From contig JABBZI010000007.1 in NCBI GenBank assembly GCA_012955965.1, positions 108,359-172,358 of the forward strand: DNA of 64,000 bases. The letters run 5' to 3'. The notes beneath the pieces are model-generated. The model was not told where the DNA came from, ran no database searches, and was given only the letters and a program-made list of their open reading frames with translations. Position numbers and translations under genes: made by a program. Positions 8,805 through 17,627 of the stretch are shown one piece after another (the stretch's first letter is position 1; every line of letters begins with the position of its first letter). This DNA comes from Clostridioides difficile (GTDB lineage: Bacteria > Bacillota > Clostridia > Peptostreptococcales > Peptostreptococcaceae).

Positions 8805-9923
8805 ATGAGAGATGCATCGTATTTACAAGAACAACTTTATAAGCATAGAAAGGCATTAAATCCAATTGCAGAGATTGGGAGAAAAGAATATAAGACTTCA
8901 AAATACATAAGGGATTATCTTGATAAATTGGGGATTAAGTATGAAGTTTACTTAGAAACAGGTATAGTAGGAATAATAGAAGGAAAAAGACCTAAAAAAG
9001 ATATAGCTTTTAGAGCTGATATAGATGGGCTTCATAGCGAGGAAGGTGTAAAACATTTATGTGGTCATGATGGACATGCTACTATATTACTTGGATTAAT
9101 TGAGTATATGAATGACAATCAAGAAGAGCTAAATGATAATATAATATTCATCTTTCAACCAGCAGAAGAAGGACCAGGGGGAGCAAAAGCTTTAATAAAT
9201 GAAGGTGTACTTAGAAAATATAATGTTGATGAAATATATGGACTTCATATATATCCAGAGTTGCCAGAAGGTTATGTCGGTACAAGAGAAGGATACTTTA
9301 TGGCTCAAATAGGAGATATTGATATAGAAATAGTGTCTAAAAGTGGACATGGTGCTATGCCACAAAATGGAATTGATGGGATAGTAATAGCTTCAAACTT
9401 TATAAGTTCACTTCAAACGATAGTATCGAGAAATATAAGTCCAATAGACAATGCAGTATTGACTATTGGTAGAATTGAAGGTGGAGCTAGAAGAAATATA
9501 ATAGCTGAAAACATAAAGATGGAAGGTACTATGAGATGCTTCAGTCCAGAAGTGTATGAGAAAATGAAGCTTAGAGTTAGAGAACTTGCTAGAGGGTTTG
9601 AACTGGCTTATAACTGCAAGGTTAATATAAATATCATAGACGATTATATTGCTGTTAAAAATGACAAGGACTTGTATCAAGAATTTGTAACAGCTGTTGG
9701 AGATGATACTGTTGTGGAGTTAGAGCCACTTATGATATCAGAAGATTTTTCTTATTATCAAAAGGAAGTGCCAGGTTTATTTTTTATGTTAGGTTCAAAA
9801 AATGAGGAAAAAGGATTTGTAAATGGTCTTCATAATATAAACTTTAATTTTGATGAAAAGATATGTGTAAATGCACTGAACGTTTATGCAAAATTATTGA
9901 AATATAAAGAGGCTATAGATTAA
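8805..9923 (+). CDS. M20-family amidohydrolase (N-acyl amino acid deacylase type)
   Basis: This is a 372-residue M20D metal-dependent amidohydrolase. Metal and catalytic motifs are visible: RADIDGL, HLCGHDGHATILLG, QPAEEGPGGA and GLHIYPE, with a dimerisation lid domain in the middle (about 175-285). ATG 8805 has GGAGGAGA at proper spacing and is preferred over the upstream in-frame ATG at 8733. Relatives cleave N-acetyl or N-aminobenzoyl amino acids, and the Bacillus enzyme YkuR is N-acetyl-diaminopimelate deacetylase. Because DapH is encoded close by and an acetyl-DAP deacetylase is required in that pathway, this gene is a candidate; but sdaB and two transcript boundaries intervene, so the assignment is only an inference. 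Confidence 0.85.
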   Translation: MRDASYLQEQLYKHRKALNPIAEIGRKEYKTSKYIRDYLDKLGIKYEVYLETGIVGIIEGKRPKKDIAFRADIDGLHSEEGVKHLCGHDGHATILLGLIEYMNDNQEELNDNIIFIFQPAEEGPGGAKALINEGVLRKYNVDEIYGLHIYPELPEGYVGTREGYFMAQIGDIDIEIVSKSGHGAMPQNGIDGIVIASNFISSLQTIVSRNISPIDNAVLTIGRIEGGARRNIIAENIKMEGTMRCFSPEVYEKMKLRVRELARGFELAYNCKVNINIIDDYIAVKNDKDLYQEFVTAVGDDTVVELEPLMISEDFSYYQKEVPGLFFMLGSKNEEKGFVNGLHNINFNFDEKICVNALNVYAKLLKYKEAID

Positions 9924-9975
9924 AAAGTAACTTATAAAGATTAAAAAATTAAAATATTTAAATTTAAAAAAATGT

Positions 9976-10002
9976 GAATTGATAAATACCCCTTACATAT
10001 TT
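9976..10002 (+). promoter_or_regulatory. Possible sigma-G-type promoter for the SASP gene
   Basis: GAATT (9976-9980) and CATATTT (9996-10002) are 15 bp apart, close to the forespore consensus GHATR-N15-17-CATNNTA. The position, about 50 bp before the SASP start, and the product both fit forespore expression. Confidence 0.4.
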
Positions 10003-10053
10003 GTATAAATTTCTTTTAATTGACAAAAATACAAATAAGAAGGGGTGATTTTT

Positions 10054-10299
10054 TTGAAAGAAAATATACAAAGAGAAAAGAAGATAACTAATAGCAAGAA
10101 TACTAAAATATTGACAAATGATGATATAATGAAATATGAGATAGCCTCAGAACTAGGTCTTATGGACAAAGTTGGAGAACGTGGATGGGCAGGGCTTACA
10201 GCTAAGGAAGCTGGAAGAATTGGAGGTATGCTTACTTCACGTAAAAAGAGGCTGAAAAAGATTGTGGAGGGGCAGAATAAAAAGGATGAGTCAATATAG
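10054..10299 (+). CDS. Small acid-soluble spore protein, alpha/beta-type (divergent)
   Basis: These proteins coat and protect spore DNA and are cleaved by the germination protease GPR. The 81-residue product contains KYEIASELGL (the GPR site, cut after the Ala), then WAGLTAKEAGRIGGMLTSRKKRLKK, which matches the conserved DNA-binding part of the family. The N terminus is longer and more basic than in classic SspA/B and the C terminus ends in a Lys-rich tail. TTG 10054 is chosen because AGGGGTGAT lies 8 nt upstream; an upstream GTG at 10045 is inside that site. The methyltransferase gene overlaps its 3' end by 14 bp, suggesting a forespore co-transcript. It resembles the minor SASP group of C. 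difficile rather than the two major ones. Confidence 0.85.
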   Translation: MKENIQREKKITNSKNTKILTNDDIMKYEIASELGLMDKVGERGWAGLTAKEAGRIGGMLTSRKKRLKKIVEGQNKKDESI

Positions 10300-11032
10300 T
10301 GATTTTGCGTTTGTATATGATGAACTTATGAATGAAGTTGATTATGAAGGCTGGGTTAAATATATAGAAGATATAATAAATGATGAAGGTGTAAAAGTAA
10401 AAAATATATTGGAATTGGCATGTGGTACAGGGAATCTTACAATTCCATTAACTAAAAAAAGTTATGATATAGCTGGTATAGATATATCTGATGAGATGCT
10501 TAGTGTAGCAAGAGAAAAAGCAGAAAAAGAAGGAGTAGAGTTGGTCTTACTTCAACAAGATATATCAGAACTTGATTTTGAAATATCTGATTTAGATTGT
10601 GTGCTTTGTGCTTGTGATGGATTCAACTATATAACCTATGATGATGATTTGGAAAATGTATTTTCAAAGACATATGAATTATTAAAAAAAGATGGAATAT
10701 TTATATTTGATATAAGTTCTTTTTATAAATTAGCCAACATATTAGGAAATAATATGTATGGTGAAAATAGAGAAGATATAGCATATATGTGGCAAAATTA
10801 CTTTGATGATGAAGAAAATCTAATTGAAATGGAGCTAACATTTTTTATTAAAGATGAATGTGGAAAGTTTGAAAGATTTGAAGAAGTACATCAGCAAAGG
10901 GCGTACACTGAAGATGAAATAGTTGATATGCTTAAAGAATCTGGATTTAAATATATAAAATCTTATGGAGATTTTACATTTGATGAGCCTAATGAAGAAA
11001 GTCAAAGGATATTTTTTGTATGTAAAAAATAA
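10286..11032 (+). CDS. Class I SAM-dependent methyltransferase
   Basis: The 249-residue protein has motif I ILELACGTGNLT, then GIDISDEML (motif II acidic residue) and a DCVLCACDGFNYI segment, typical of the small-molecule methyltransferase fold (Methyltransf_25 type). The substrate cannot be read from sequence. The start ATG at 10286 lies inside the SASP gene and GGAGGGG sits 15 nt upstream; an in-frame TTG at 10262 would give an N-terminal extension without homology-like features. The overlap with the SASP gene implies translational coupling. Confidence 0.85.
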   Translation: MSQYSDFAFVYDELMNEVDYEGWVKYIEDIINDEGVKVKNILELACGTGNLTIPLTKKSYDIAGIDISDEMLSVAREKAEKEGVELVLLQQDISELDFEISDLDCVLCACDGFNYITYDDDLENVFSKTYELLKKDGIFIFDISSFYKLANILGNNMYGENREDIAYMWQNYFDDEENLIEMELTFFIKDECGKFERFEEVHQQRAYTEDEIVDMLKESGFKYIKSYGDFTFDEPNEESQRIFFVCKK

Positions 11033-11082
11033 GATATCTTTGTAAAAAGTAAAAAATTGTGTTTTGTATGTGTGCAGAAGAT

Positions 11083-11143
11083 AAACATCATATAAAAATA
11101 CAATAAATACAAGTTTATATATTAAAACAAAGTGATGATGTTT
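11083..11143. other. Wide inverted repeat after the methyltransferase gene
   Basis: AAACATCAT (11083-11091) and ATGATGTTT (11135-11143) are exact complements with a 43-nt loop. A second hairpin, CTTACCT/AGGTAAG, lies at about 11212-11236. Neither has a clear U tract. They are the only structures in the 266-bp gap before hslO. Confidence 0.35.
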
Positions 11144-11298
11144 TATGAACTGTTGCTTTTTAATAATTATAAAGCTTTATAAATTGAGAGTAACTATAAT
11201 ATAGAAGAACTCTTACCTAAGACTTAAAGAGGTAAGTATTTATATATTAAAATTAAAATAGTAAAATTAGAAAATTAATGAAATATGGAGGAATATGA

Positions 11299-12174
11299 AT
11301 GAGAGATTATGTACTAAGAGCGACATCAGGAAATGGTCAAGTTAGAGCATTTGTTGCAACTACTAGAAATACAGTAGAAGAAGCTAGAAGATTGCATGAA
11401 ACTACAAAAGTAGCAACAGCCGCACTTGGAAGAACATTAACTGCAACATCTATAATGGGACTAATGATGAAAAATGATAGTGATAAATTGACTGTAATAA
11501 TAAAGGGTGGAGGTCCAATTGGAACTATTATTGCAACAGCCAATTCTAAAGGTATGGTAAAAGGATATGTAGGAAATCCACAAGTAGAGGTTGAGGACTA
11601 TCCAAATGGTAAGTTAAATGTAGCGGCAGCAGTAGGTACAGAAGGTGTTGTAAAGGTTATTAAAGACTTAGGTCTTAGAGAGCCATATAATGGTACTTAT
11701 CCATTAGTAAGTGGAGAAATTGCAGAAGACTTTACGTATTATTTTGCAGTATCAGAACAAACTCCATCAGTAGTAGCTTTAGGTGTACTTACAAAAGAAG
11801 AAGAAGTAGAGTTTGCTGGAGGATTTATAGTACAATTGATGCCAGATGCAGAAGAAGAGACTATTGCTAAATTAGAAGAAAATGTAGCTAAATTACCTTC
11901 AGTAACTAATCTACTGAAAGAAGGAAAATCTCCAGAAGATATATTAAATATTGTGTTAGATGGTTTGGAGCCTAAAATACTTGATACTTGTGAAGTTGGC
12001 TTTATGTGTGAATGTTCAAAGGAAAGAGTAAAAACTGCTTTAGTTGCAATAGGTAAAAAATCATTAGCTGAAATAATAGAAGAAGATAAAAAGGCAGAAG
12101 TTGGTTGCCAATTCTGTAATAAGAAGTACATGTATAGCGAAGAAGAGTTACTTGAAGTTTTAAAAGAAATGTAG
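11299..12174 (+). CDS. hslO: Hsp33 redox-regulated molecular chaperone
   Basis: Hsp33 is a cytosolic holdase activated by oxidation and unfolding of its zinc-bound C-terminal switch. The 291-residue protein has the N-terminal core with GGGPIGTI and NPQVE and ends with the four switch cysteines arranged as CEC ... CQFC, the CXC-X27-32-CXXC pattern of the family. GGAGGA precedes the ATG. It is followed by its own terminator and appears monocistronic. Confidence 0.96.
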   Translation: MRDYVLRATSGNGQVRAFVATTRNTVEEARRLHETTKVATAALGRTLTATSIMGLMMKNDSDKLTVIIKGGGPIGTIIATANSKGMVKGYVGNPQVEVEDYPNGKLNVAAAVGTEGVVKVIKDLGLREPYNGTYPLVSGEIAEDFTYYFAVSEQTPSVVALGVLTKEEEVEFAGGFIVQLMPDAEEETIAKLEENVAKLPSVTNLLKEGKSPEDILNIVLDGLEPKILDTCEVGFMCECSKERVKTALVAIGKKSLAEIIEEDKKAEVGCQFCNKKYMYSEEELLEVLKEM

Positions 12175-12273
12175 ACTATGAAAATAGTCGCATTCATATA
12201 GTAATTAAAGTATAATTTATCTAAAATATACATATTTAGATTAAAAATAAGCTTAATAAATTTTAAGAATTGA

Positions 12274-12325
12274 GAAGCTTTCTGGCTGTGATATTTGCAA
12301 TATTGCGGTTAGAAGGCTTTTTTAT
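12274..12325 (+). terminator. Intrinsic terminator after hslO
   Basis: A long stem (AAGCTTTCTGGCTG pairing with CGGTTAGAAGGCTT, using G-U pairs, and an ATATTTGCAATAT top) is followed by TTTTTTATTTTG. Confidence 0.88.
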
Positions 12326-12453
12326 TTTGTTATAGTTCGTGTCAAAGATTGTATGAAACTATAAAATATTGTAAAATAATTTGTGTATTTCAACCTATTT
12401 GCCACAAGGATTTATCAGATATTTGAATTGATAAGAAGGAGAAAATTTTAAAT

Positions 12454-13254
12454 ATGGAAAATAAAACAAAGCACATAGGCATAAGTATATTAGTATTATT
12501 GATTATATTTTTAATTGCAAGAAATTTTGATGGAAAACTTGAAATGCCTATTCCTGAAAGCAATAGCAGAAAATTTAAATCAGCAGCAGTATTTTATCCT
12601 CAACATCAAGATGATGAAGTCTTATGGGGAGGAAGTGCAATTGTAGATGCTATAAAACAGTGTGGTGTAAATAATGTATATGTTGTACTAGTCTCAGATG
12701 GCACTGGGGTTAACGTTTTTAAAGCTAATACTAAGTTTAGAAATCTAACTAGAAAGCAAAAAGAGGAGCTTAGAAACAATGAATTTAAATCTGCTTTGAA
12801 AGAACTTGGGGTAAAACCTCAAAATGTGATTATACTTGCAGATATAGATAAAAAAGAAGGAACACATTATGAGTTAATGAAGAAGACGATATTAGACTTT
12901 GAGCGTAAATTTAAAGGTGATGTCACTCATATCGCTCATCATTACAAGTATGATGACCATATAATGCATAGAAAGAATGGAGAAGTTTTAAAGAAGCTTA
13001 AACGTGAGCGTAAAATACAAGATGATTTATATTTTATCAAGCCAAAATATGTGAAGTATATACCAAGAAACGAAAGAACTATTTATAAGGCTATGGATTT
13101 TAATGACTATAATAAAGTAAAGAGTGCATGTTATGAATATAAGGTTGTAAATTCAAAACGTAAAATGTATGGTATAGGATATATTTCAGCACATAGCTAT
13201 TTTGAACATCTTTTAAATGACCCTGAACTTACATCTGTGTTAAGTGAAGATTAA
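12454..13254 (+). CDS. PIG-L (LmbE-like) family deacetylase, membrane-anchored
   Basis: The 266-residue protein has one N-terminal membrane segment (about residues 8-22, ISILVLLIIFLIA) and a PIG-L zinc-deacetylase domain facing outside. The metal/catalytic motif is HQDDE (usual HPDDE) at about residues 51-55, with the second histidine region HIAHHYKYDDHIMH. The family removes N-acetyl groups from GlcNAc-type substrates such as surface glycans and glycolipids. It is an isolated gene between two terminators, so its substrate is unknown; a role in surface polysaccharide modification is inference. Confidence 0.85.
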   Translation: MENKTKHIGISILVLLIIFLIARNFDGKLEMPIPESNSRKFKSAAVFYPQHQDDEVLWGGSAIVDAIKQCGVNNVYVVLVSDGTGVNVFKANTKFRNLTRKQKEELRNNEFKSALKELGVKPQNVIILADIDKKEGTHYELMKKTILDFERKFKGDVTHIAHHYKYDDHIMHRKNGEVLKKLKRERKIQDDLYFIKPKYVKYIPRNERTIYKAMDFNDYNKVKSACYEYKVVNSKRKMYGIGYISAHSYFEHLLNDPELTSVLSED

Positions 13255-13310
13255 TTTTTTAGAAATAATAGGTTGCATTTGATATCTAAATTGCAGTGTT
13301 TTAATTATGT

Positions 13311-13362
13311 AAAAAAGTATCTTATTTATGATTTTAAAATCGTAAATAAGATACTTTTTTAT
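13311..13362. terminator. Strong bidirectional terminator
   Basis: A near-perfect hairpin starts with AAAAAAGTATCTTATTTA and ends with the complement followed by TTTTTT (13311-13360). It isolates the PIG-L gene from the following UvrA-like gene. Confidence 0.92.
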
Positions 13363-13482
13363 ATTTTCCATAAAAATTGAACCCTACATTATACTACCAT
13401 ATAAAACCTACATGCTATAATTTGACCTGTGTTTATGAAAAATAAAGAGCAATTTAGATAAAAACAATGTAGGAGGGAAACT

Positions 13483-15723
13483 ATGAAGAATGAGTTTATA
13501 ATTTTAAAAGGATGCAGAGAGAACAATTTAAAAAATGTATCTTTAACAATACCAAAAAGAAAAATAACTATATTTACAGGTGTATCAGGTTCTGGAAAAT
13601 CATCTATTGTATTTGAGACAATTGCAAAAGAATCTCAACGTCAATTAAATGAAAGGTTTAGTACTTTTATAAGAAGCTTTTTACCTAGATATGGAGAAGT
13701 TAAAGCTGATTGTATAGAAAACCTATCAACACCAATTATCATAGACCAAAGTAGACTTGGTGGCAATTCAAGGTCAACTCTAGGAACTATTACAGATGTA
13801 AATTCATTCTTAAGAACTTTATATTCAAGATTTGGTAGTGAGTATATAGGTAATGCTAACATGTTTTCTTTTAATGATATTGAGGGTATGTGTCAACACT
13901 GTCATGGACTTGGAAAAAAACTAATTCCTAATATGAGTCAGATTCTTGATACTAATAAATCGCTAAATGAAGGAGCCATATTGCTTTCAGGATTTGGAGT
14001 AGGCTCTTGGCACTGGAATATATTTGCTGAATCAGGATTCTTCGAGAATGATAAAAGAATATGTGATTATTCAGAAACAGACTTAAAAAAATTCTTATAT
14101 GGTAAAGCAGAAAAGGTTAAAGTAGAAAATGCTGGTCAATCAAACATGACATATGAAGGGTTAATGGTTAAATTTAATCGTCTATATTTAAGTAAAGAAG
14201 GAGAAATCTCAGACACTACTAAGAAAAAGTTGAGTAAACTTCTCATAGAAGCCAAATGTCCTGTATGTAATGGGAGAAGACTTCATGAAAGAGTGTACAA
14301 GTCTTTAATTAATGGCTATAATATAGCAGATTTAACTAGTATGCAAATTGATGAATTAGTTGAAGTTATTAAAAATATAGATAAAGTAGAAGCACAACCT
14401 TTACTTAAGGGAATAATAGAAAAATTAAATAGTATAATAGATATAGGTCTTGGATATTTAAGTTTAGATAGAGAGACATCTTCCCTATCAGGAGGTGAAT
14501 CTCAGCGTATAAAGATGGTCAAATATCTGAATAGTAATTTGGTAGATTTAATGTATATCTTTGATGAACCAAGTGTAGGGCTTCATCCAAAAGATGTATA
14601 TAAATTAAATAACCTTTTAAGACAATTACGTGATAAAGGAAATACGATTATAGTTGTTGAACATGACCCAGATGTTATTAAAATTGCAGACCACATTGTA
14701 GATGTGGGACCAAAAGCTGGTAAATATGGTGGAAAAGTTGTGTATGAGGGAAATTATGAAAATCTACTTAAAAGTGGAACCATTACAGGGGAAGCTTTAA
14801 ATAAATCTCTTCCTATTAAAGAAAATGTAAGAGAGCATAGAGGATATTTAGAACTTAAAAACTGCAATACAAACAACTTAAAAAATATATCTATTAAAAT
14901 ACCTAAGGGTATATTGACTCTAGTTACTGGAGTAGCAGGTGCGGGTAAAAGCACATTAATTAAGGACGAACTTTTAAAGCAAAATCCTAATGCTGTACTT
15001 ATAGACCAAAGTCCTGTGTCAGTAAACTCAAGGTCAAGTTTAGCAACATATAGTGGTATTATGAACCATATAAGAAATGTATTTGCAAAAACAAATGGAG
15101 TAAAAGCTTCTTTATTCAGTTCAAATTCAGAGGGAGCCTGTGATAATTGTAAAGGCTCTGGGATAGTAGAAATGAATCTTGCCTTTATGGATAGCATAAA
15201 GAGTACTTGTAATATTTGTGAAGGCAAAAAATTTAAAAAAGAGGTTTTAGAATATAAATTCCAAGGGAAGAATATAATAGAAGTTCTTGAAATGCCTGTA
15301 CTAGATGCAATTGAATTTTTTAGTTTAAGACAGATTAAAACAAAACTACAATGTATTGAAAAAATGGGTATCGGGTACCTTACTTTAGGGCAAACTCTCG
15401 ATACATTATCTGGTGGAGAATGCCAAAGATTAAAGCTCGCTAGCGAATTAAATAGGGAAAGCTCAGTATATATATTGGATGAGCCTACAACAGGGCTTCA
15501 TATATCTGATATTGAAAATTTTATAATTATAATTGAAGAAATTGTAGATAATGGAAATACAGTTATAATAATTGAACATAATATAGATGTAATAAAAAGA
15601 GCAGATTGGATTATTGATATAGGTCCTGAAGGTGGAGCAAAAGGTGGGAAAATAATATTTGAAGGAACTCCAAAACAATTGTGCAACAATAGAGTATCAT
15701 TAACAGCAAAATATATAGTATAA
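13483..15723 (+). CDS. UvrA-like ABC-class ATPase lacking the UvrB-binding domain
   Basis: This is a two-ABC UvrA-family protein of 746 residues against ~940 in repair UvrA. First ABC: Walker A GVSGSGKSS, signature LSGGESQR, Walker B YIFDEPSVGLHP. Second ABC: GVAGAGKST, LSGGECQR, YILDEPTTGLH. Zinc modules are CQHCHGLG/CPVCNGRR and CDNCKGSG/CNICEGKK. The stretch between the first Walker region and the CQHC module is very short (about 25 residues after YSRFGSEY), so the UvrB-interaction domain is missing. Such short UvrA relatives (DrrC type) are associated with self-resistance to DNA-binding drugs; a canonical repair role is unlikely. It is monocistronic with AGGAGGGAA before the ATG. Confidence 0.9.
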   Translation: MKNEFIILKGCRENNLKNVSLTIPKRKITIFTGVSGSGKSSIVFETIAKESQRQLNERFSTFIRSFLPRYGEVKADCIENLSTPIIIDQSRLGGNSRSTLGTITDVNSFLRTLYSRFGSEYIGNANMFSFNDIEGMCQHCHGLGKKLIPNMSQILDTNKSLNEGAILLSGFGVGSWHWNIFAESGFFENDKRICDYSETDLKKFLYGKAEKVKVENAGQSNMTYEGLMVKFNRLYLSKEGEISDTTKKKLSKLLIEAKCPVCNGRRLHERVYKSLINGYNIADLTSMQIDELVEVIKNIDKVEAQPLLKGIIEKLNSIIDIGLGYLSLDRETSSLSGGESQRIKMVKYLNSNLVDLMYIFDEPSVGLHPKDVYKLNNLLRQLRDKGNTIIVVEHDPDVIKIADHIVDVGPKAGKYGGKVVYEGNYENLLKSGTITGEALNKSLPIKENVREHRGYLELKNCNTNNLKNISIKIPKGILTLVTGVAGAGKSTLIKDELLKQNPNAVLIDQSPVSVNSRSSLATYSGIMNHIRNVFAKTNGVKASLFSSNSEGACDNCKGSGIVEMNLAFMDSIKSTCNICEGKKFKKEVLEYKFQGKNIIEVLEMPVLDAIEFFSLRQIKTKLQCIEKMGIGYLTLGQTLDTLSGGECQRLKLASELNRESSVYILDEPTTGLHISDIENFIIIIEEIVDNGNTVIIIEHNIDVIKRADWIIDIGPEGGAKGGKIIFEGTPKQLCNNRVSLTAKYIV

Positions 15724-16077
15724 TAAGTAAAATATAATTAATATATGATATATTAATAAGTAGAATGGGTATATAAAATGATACTTAAACTTAACAGTAG
15801 TAAATAAGATAAGAAATATTCAAATTTAATTAAATATAGTGTCAGAAATCCGTTTAAATATCAAACTTTTAACGGTTCTGGCATTTTTTCTTATTTTTAT
15901 GGAGAATATTGAGAGAGTATTCTCCGATAGTTACTTTTTTGTGCCTACTTGTAAGTTTGATATTATAATCTTAACATGTAATTTATGGAATAATTTATTG
16001 ATATATTAAAATAAGTGCTATTACTAAATTAAAATTTAAATCTTGTTAAGTAAAACTCATAAAAAGGAGTGAGATAA
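15724..16077. other. Intergenic region with two hairpins before the osmolyte transporter
   Basis: The first hairpin (15839-15890) is an intrinsic terminator for the UvrA-like gene. A second perfect hairpin, GGAGAATA (15901-15908)/TATTCTCC (15918-15925), follows 10 bp later. Its T-rich stretch starts about 8 nt downstream, so it may be a second terminator or an operator. The remaining 150 bp up to the ribosome site AAAAAGGAGTGAG has no gene. Confidence 0.6.
15839..15892 (+). terminator. Intrinsic terminator after UvrA-like gene
   Basis: TGTCAGAA-TCCGTT pairs with AACGGTTCTGGCA (G-U pairs allowed), with a loop rich in A/T, followed by TTTTTTCTTATTTT. Confidence 0.8.
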
Positions 16078-17613
16078 ATGATAAATGATATTTTGACATT
16101 ATTATCTGAGAGAAGTGATTTTTTTATAAAATTATCTATAGAGCATTTGACGATTTCTATTATTTCTATAATAATTGCAATTATTTTAGGTGGTATAATT
16201 GGTATTATTGTAAGTGAATATCATAGTTCTTCTAAACCTATATTAGGGACTATCAATTTTCTATATACTATCCCATCAATTTCTATGTTGGGATTTTTGA
16301 TACCATTTTCTGGGATTGGAAATACTACTGCTGTTATTGCTCTTACTATTTATGCATTATTGCCTATGGTTAGAAATACATATACTGGAATTACTAACGT
16401 AGATAAAAATCTTCTTGAAGCAGCTAGAGGTATGGGAAGTACAGATTTTCAGATACTATATAAAATAAAGCTTCCACTAGCCTTGCCAGTTATTATGTCT
16501 GGTATTAGAAACATGGTCATTATGACAATTGCATTAGCTGGTATTGCTTCATTTATAGGTGCAGGAGGGTTAGGTGTAGCCATATATAGAGGAATCACTA
16601 CAAATAATACAGTGATGACAATTACTGGAAGTATACTTATCGCTCTATTAGCTTTAGTATTTGATTTTATTTTAGGATTAGTAGAAAGATTTTTTCAAAG
16701 AAAAAGAAAAAAGAAAAATAGAAAAAAAGTTTTTGCCATTCTAGGAAGTCTTATTATAGTGCTAGCCATCTTTACGTCATACTTCTTTAATTCTTCAAAA
16801 GCTCAAACTATTCATATTGCTACAAAACCTATGACTGAACAATATATTCTTGGTGAGATGTTGGATATTTTAATTGAGAAGAATACAGGTCTAAAAGTAG
16901 AAATTACACAAGGTGTAGGTGGAGGAACGTCTAATATTCAGCCAGCTATGGAAAATGGAGAATTTGATATTTATCCAGAGTATACAGGAACAGGCTGGAA
17001 TATGGTATTAAAGAAAAATGAATTATATACTGAAGATATGTTTAATAAACTACAATCAGAATACAAAAATAAACTTAAAATGCAATGGACTGGTATGTAT
17101 GGATTTTCTAATAGTTATGCATTAGCAGTTAGAAAAGAGATTGCAGAAAAATATAATTTAAAAAATATATCAGATTTAAAACAGATGTCTTCTGAATTAA
17201 CATTTGGAGCAGAGTATGATTTTTATGAGAGAGAGGATGGATATACTCCATTGTGTAATACATATGGATTAAACTTTAAAAATACAATTGATTTGGACAT
17301 TGGATTAAAATATCAAGCTATCAATGAGGGTAAAATTGATGTAATGCCTATATTTACAACTGATGGTCAGTACAGTGTTTCAGATGTTGTAGTTTTGAAG
17401 GATGATAAAAGCTTTTATCCATCTTATCAATGTGGAAATGTTGTCCGTTCAGAAGTATTAGAGGAACATCCAGAGTTATCAAAAGTATTTAAAATGGTCG
17501 AAAATATTTTGACTGATAAAGAAATGGCTAAAATGAATTATGATGTAGAAAACAATAATTTAGAACCTAGAGAAGTCGCACGTGAGTTTTTGAATAAAAA
17601 AGGTCTTTTATAA
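16078..17613 (+). CDS. Glycine betaine/carnitine/choline ABC transporter, fused permease and binding protein (OpuC type)
   Basis: The 511-residue protein combines two functions. Residues ~1-210 form the permease with about six membrane segments and the EAARGMGSTDFQILYKI loop that contacts the ATPase. A Lys/Arg-rich joint and one further membrane segment (~222-242) lead to the extracellular binding domain (~245-511), which has the YPEYTGTGW sequence of quaternary-amine binding proteins. The ATPase gene follows after 14 bp. The expected role is uptake of compatible solutes under osmotic or cold stress. Fused permease-binding proteins are common in Firmicutes OpuC/BusAB-like systems. The exact ligand is not readable. 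Confidence 0.9.
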   Translation: MINDILTLLSERSDFFIKLSIEHLTISIISIIIAIILGGIIGIIVSEYHSSSKPILGTINFLYTIPSISMLGFLIPFSGIGNTTAVIALTIYALLPMVRNTYTGITNVDKNLLEAARGMGSTDFQILYKIKLPLALPVIMSGIRNMVIMTIALAGIASFIGAGGLGVAIYRGITTNNTVMTITGSILIALLALVFDFILGLVERFFQRKRKKKNRKKVFAILGSLIIVLAIFTSYFFNSSKAQTIHIATKPMTEQYILGEMLDILIEKNTGLKVEITQGVGGGTSNIQPAMENGEFDIYPEYTGTGWNMVLKKNELYTEDMFNKLQSEYKNKLKMQWTGMYGFSNSYALAVRKEIAEKYNLKNISDLKQMSSELTFGAEYDFYEREDGYTPLCNTYGLNFKNTIDLDIGLKYQAINEGKIDVMPIFTTDGQYSVSDVVVLKDDKSFYPSYQCGNVVRSEVLEEHPELSKVFKMVENILTDKEMAKMNYDVENNNLEPREVAREFLNKKGLL

Positions 17614-17627
17614 TTGGAGGAAATATA

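Noticed and set aside
15463..15689. Minus-strand ORFs inside the UvrA-like gene
   Set aside because: Low-complexity Ile/Tyr/Asn-rich translations of the antisense strand of a conserved ABC domain.
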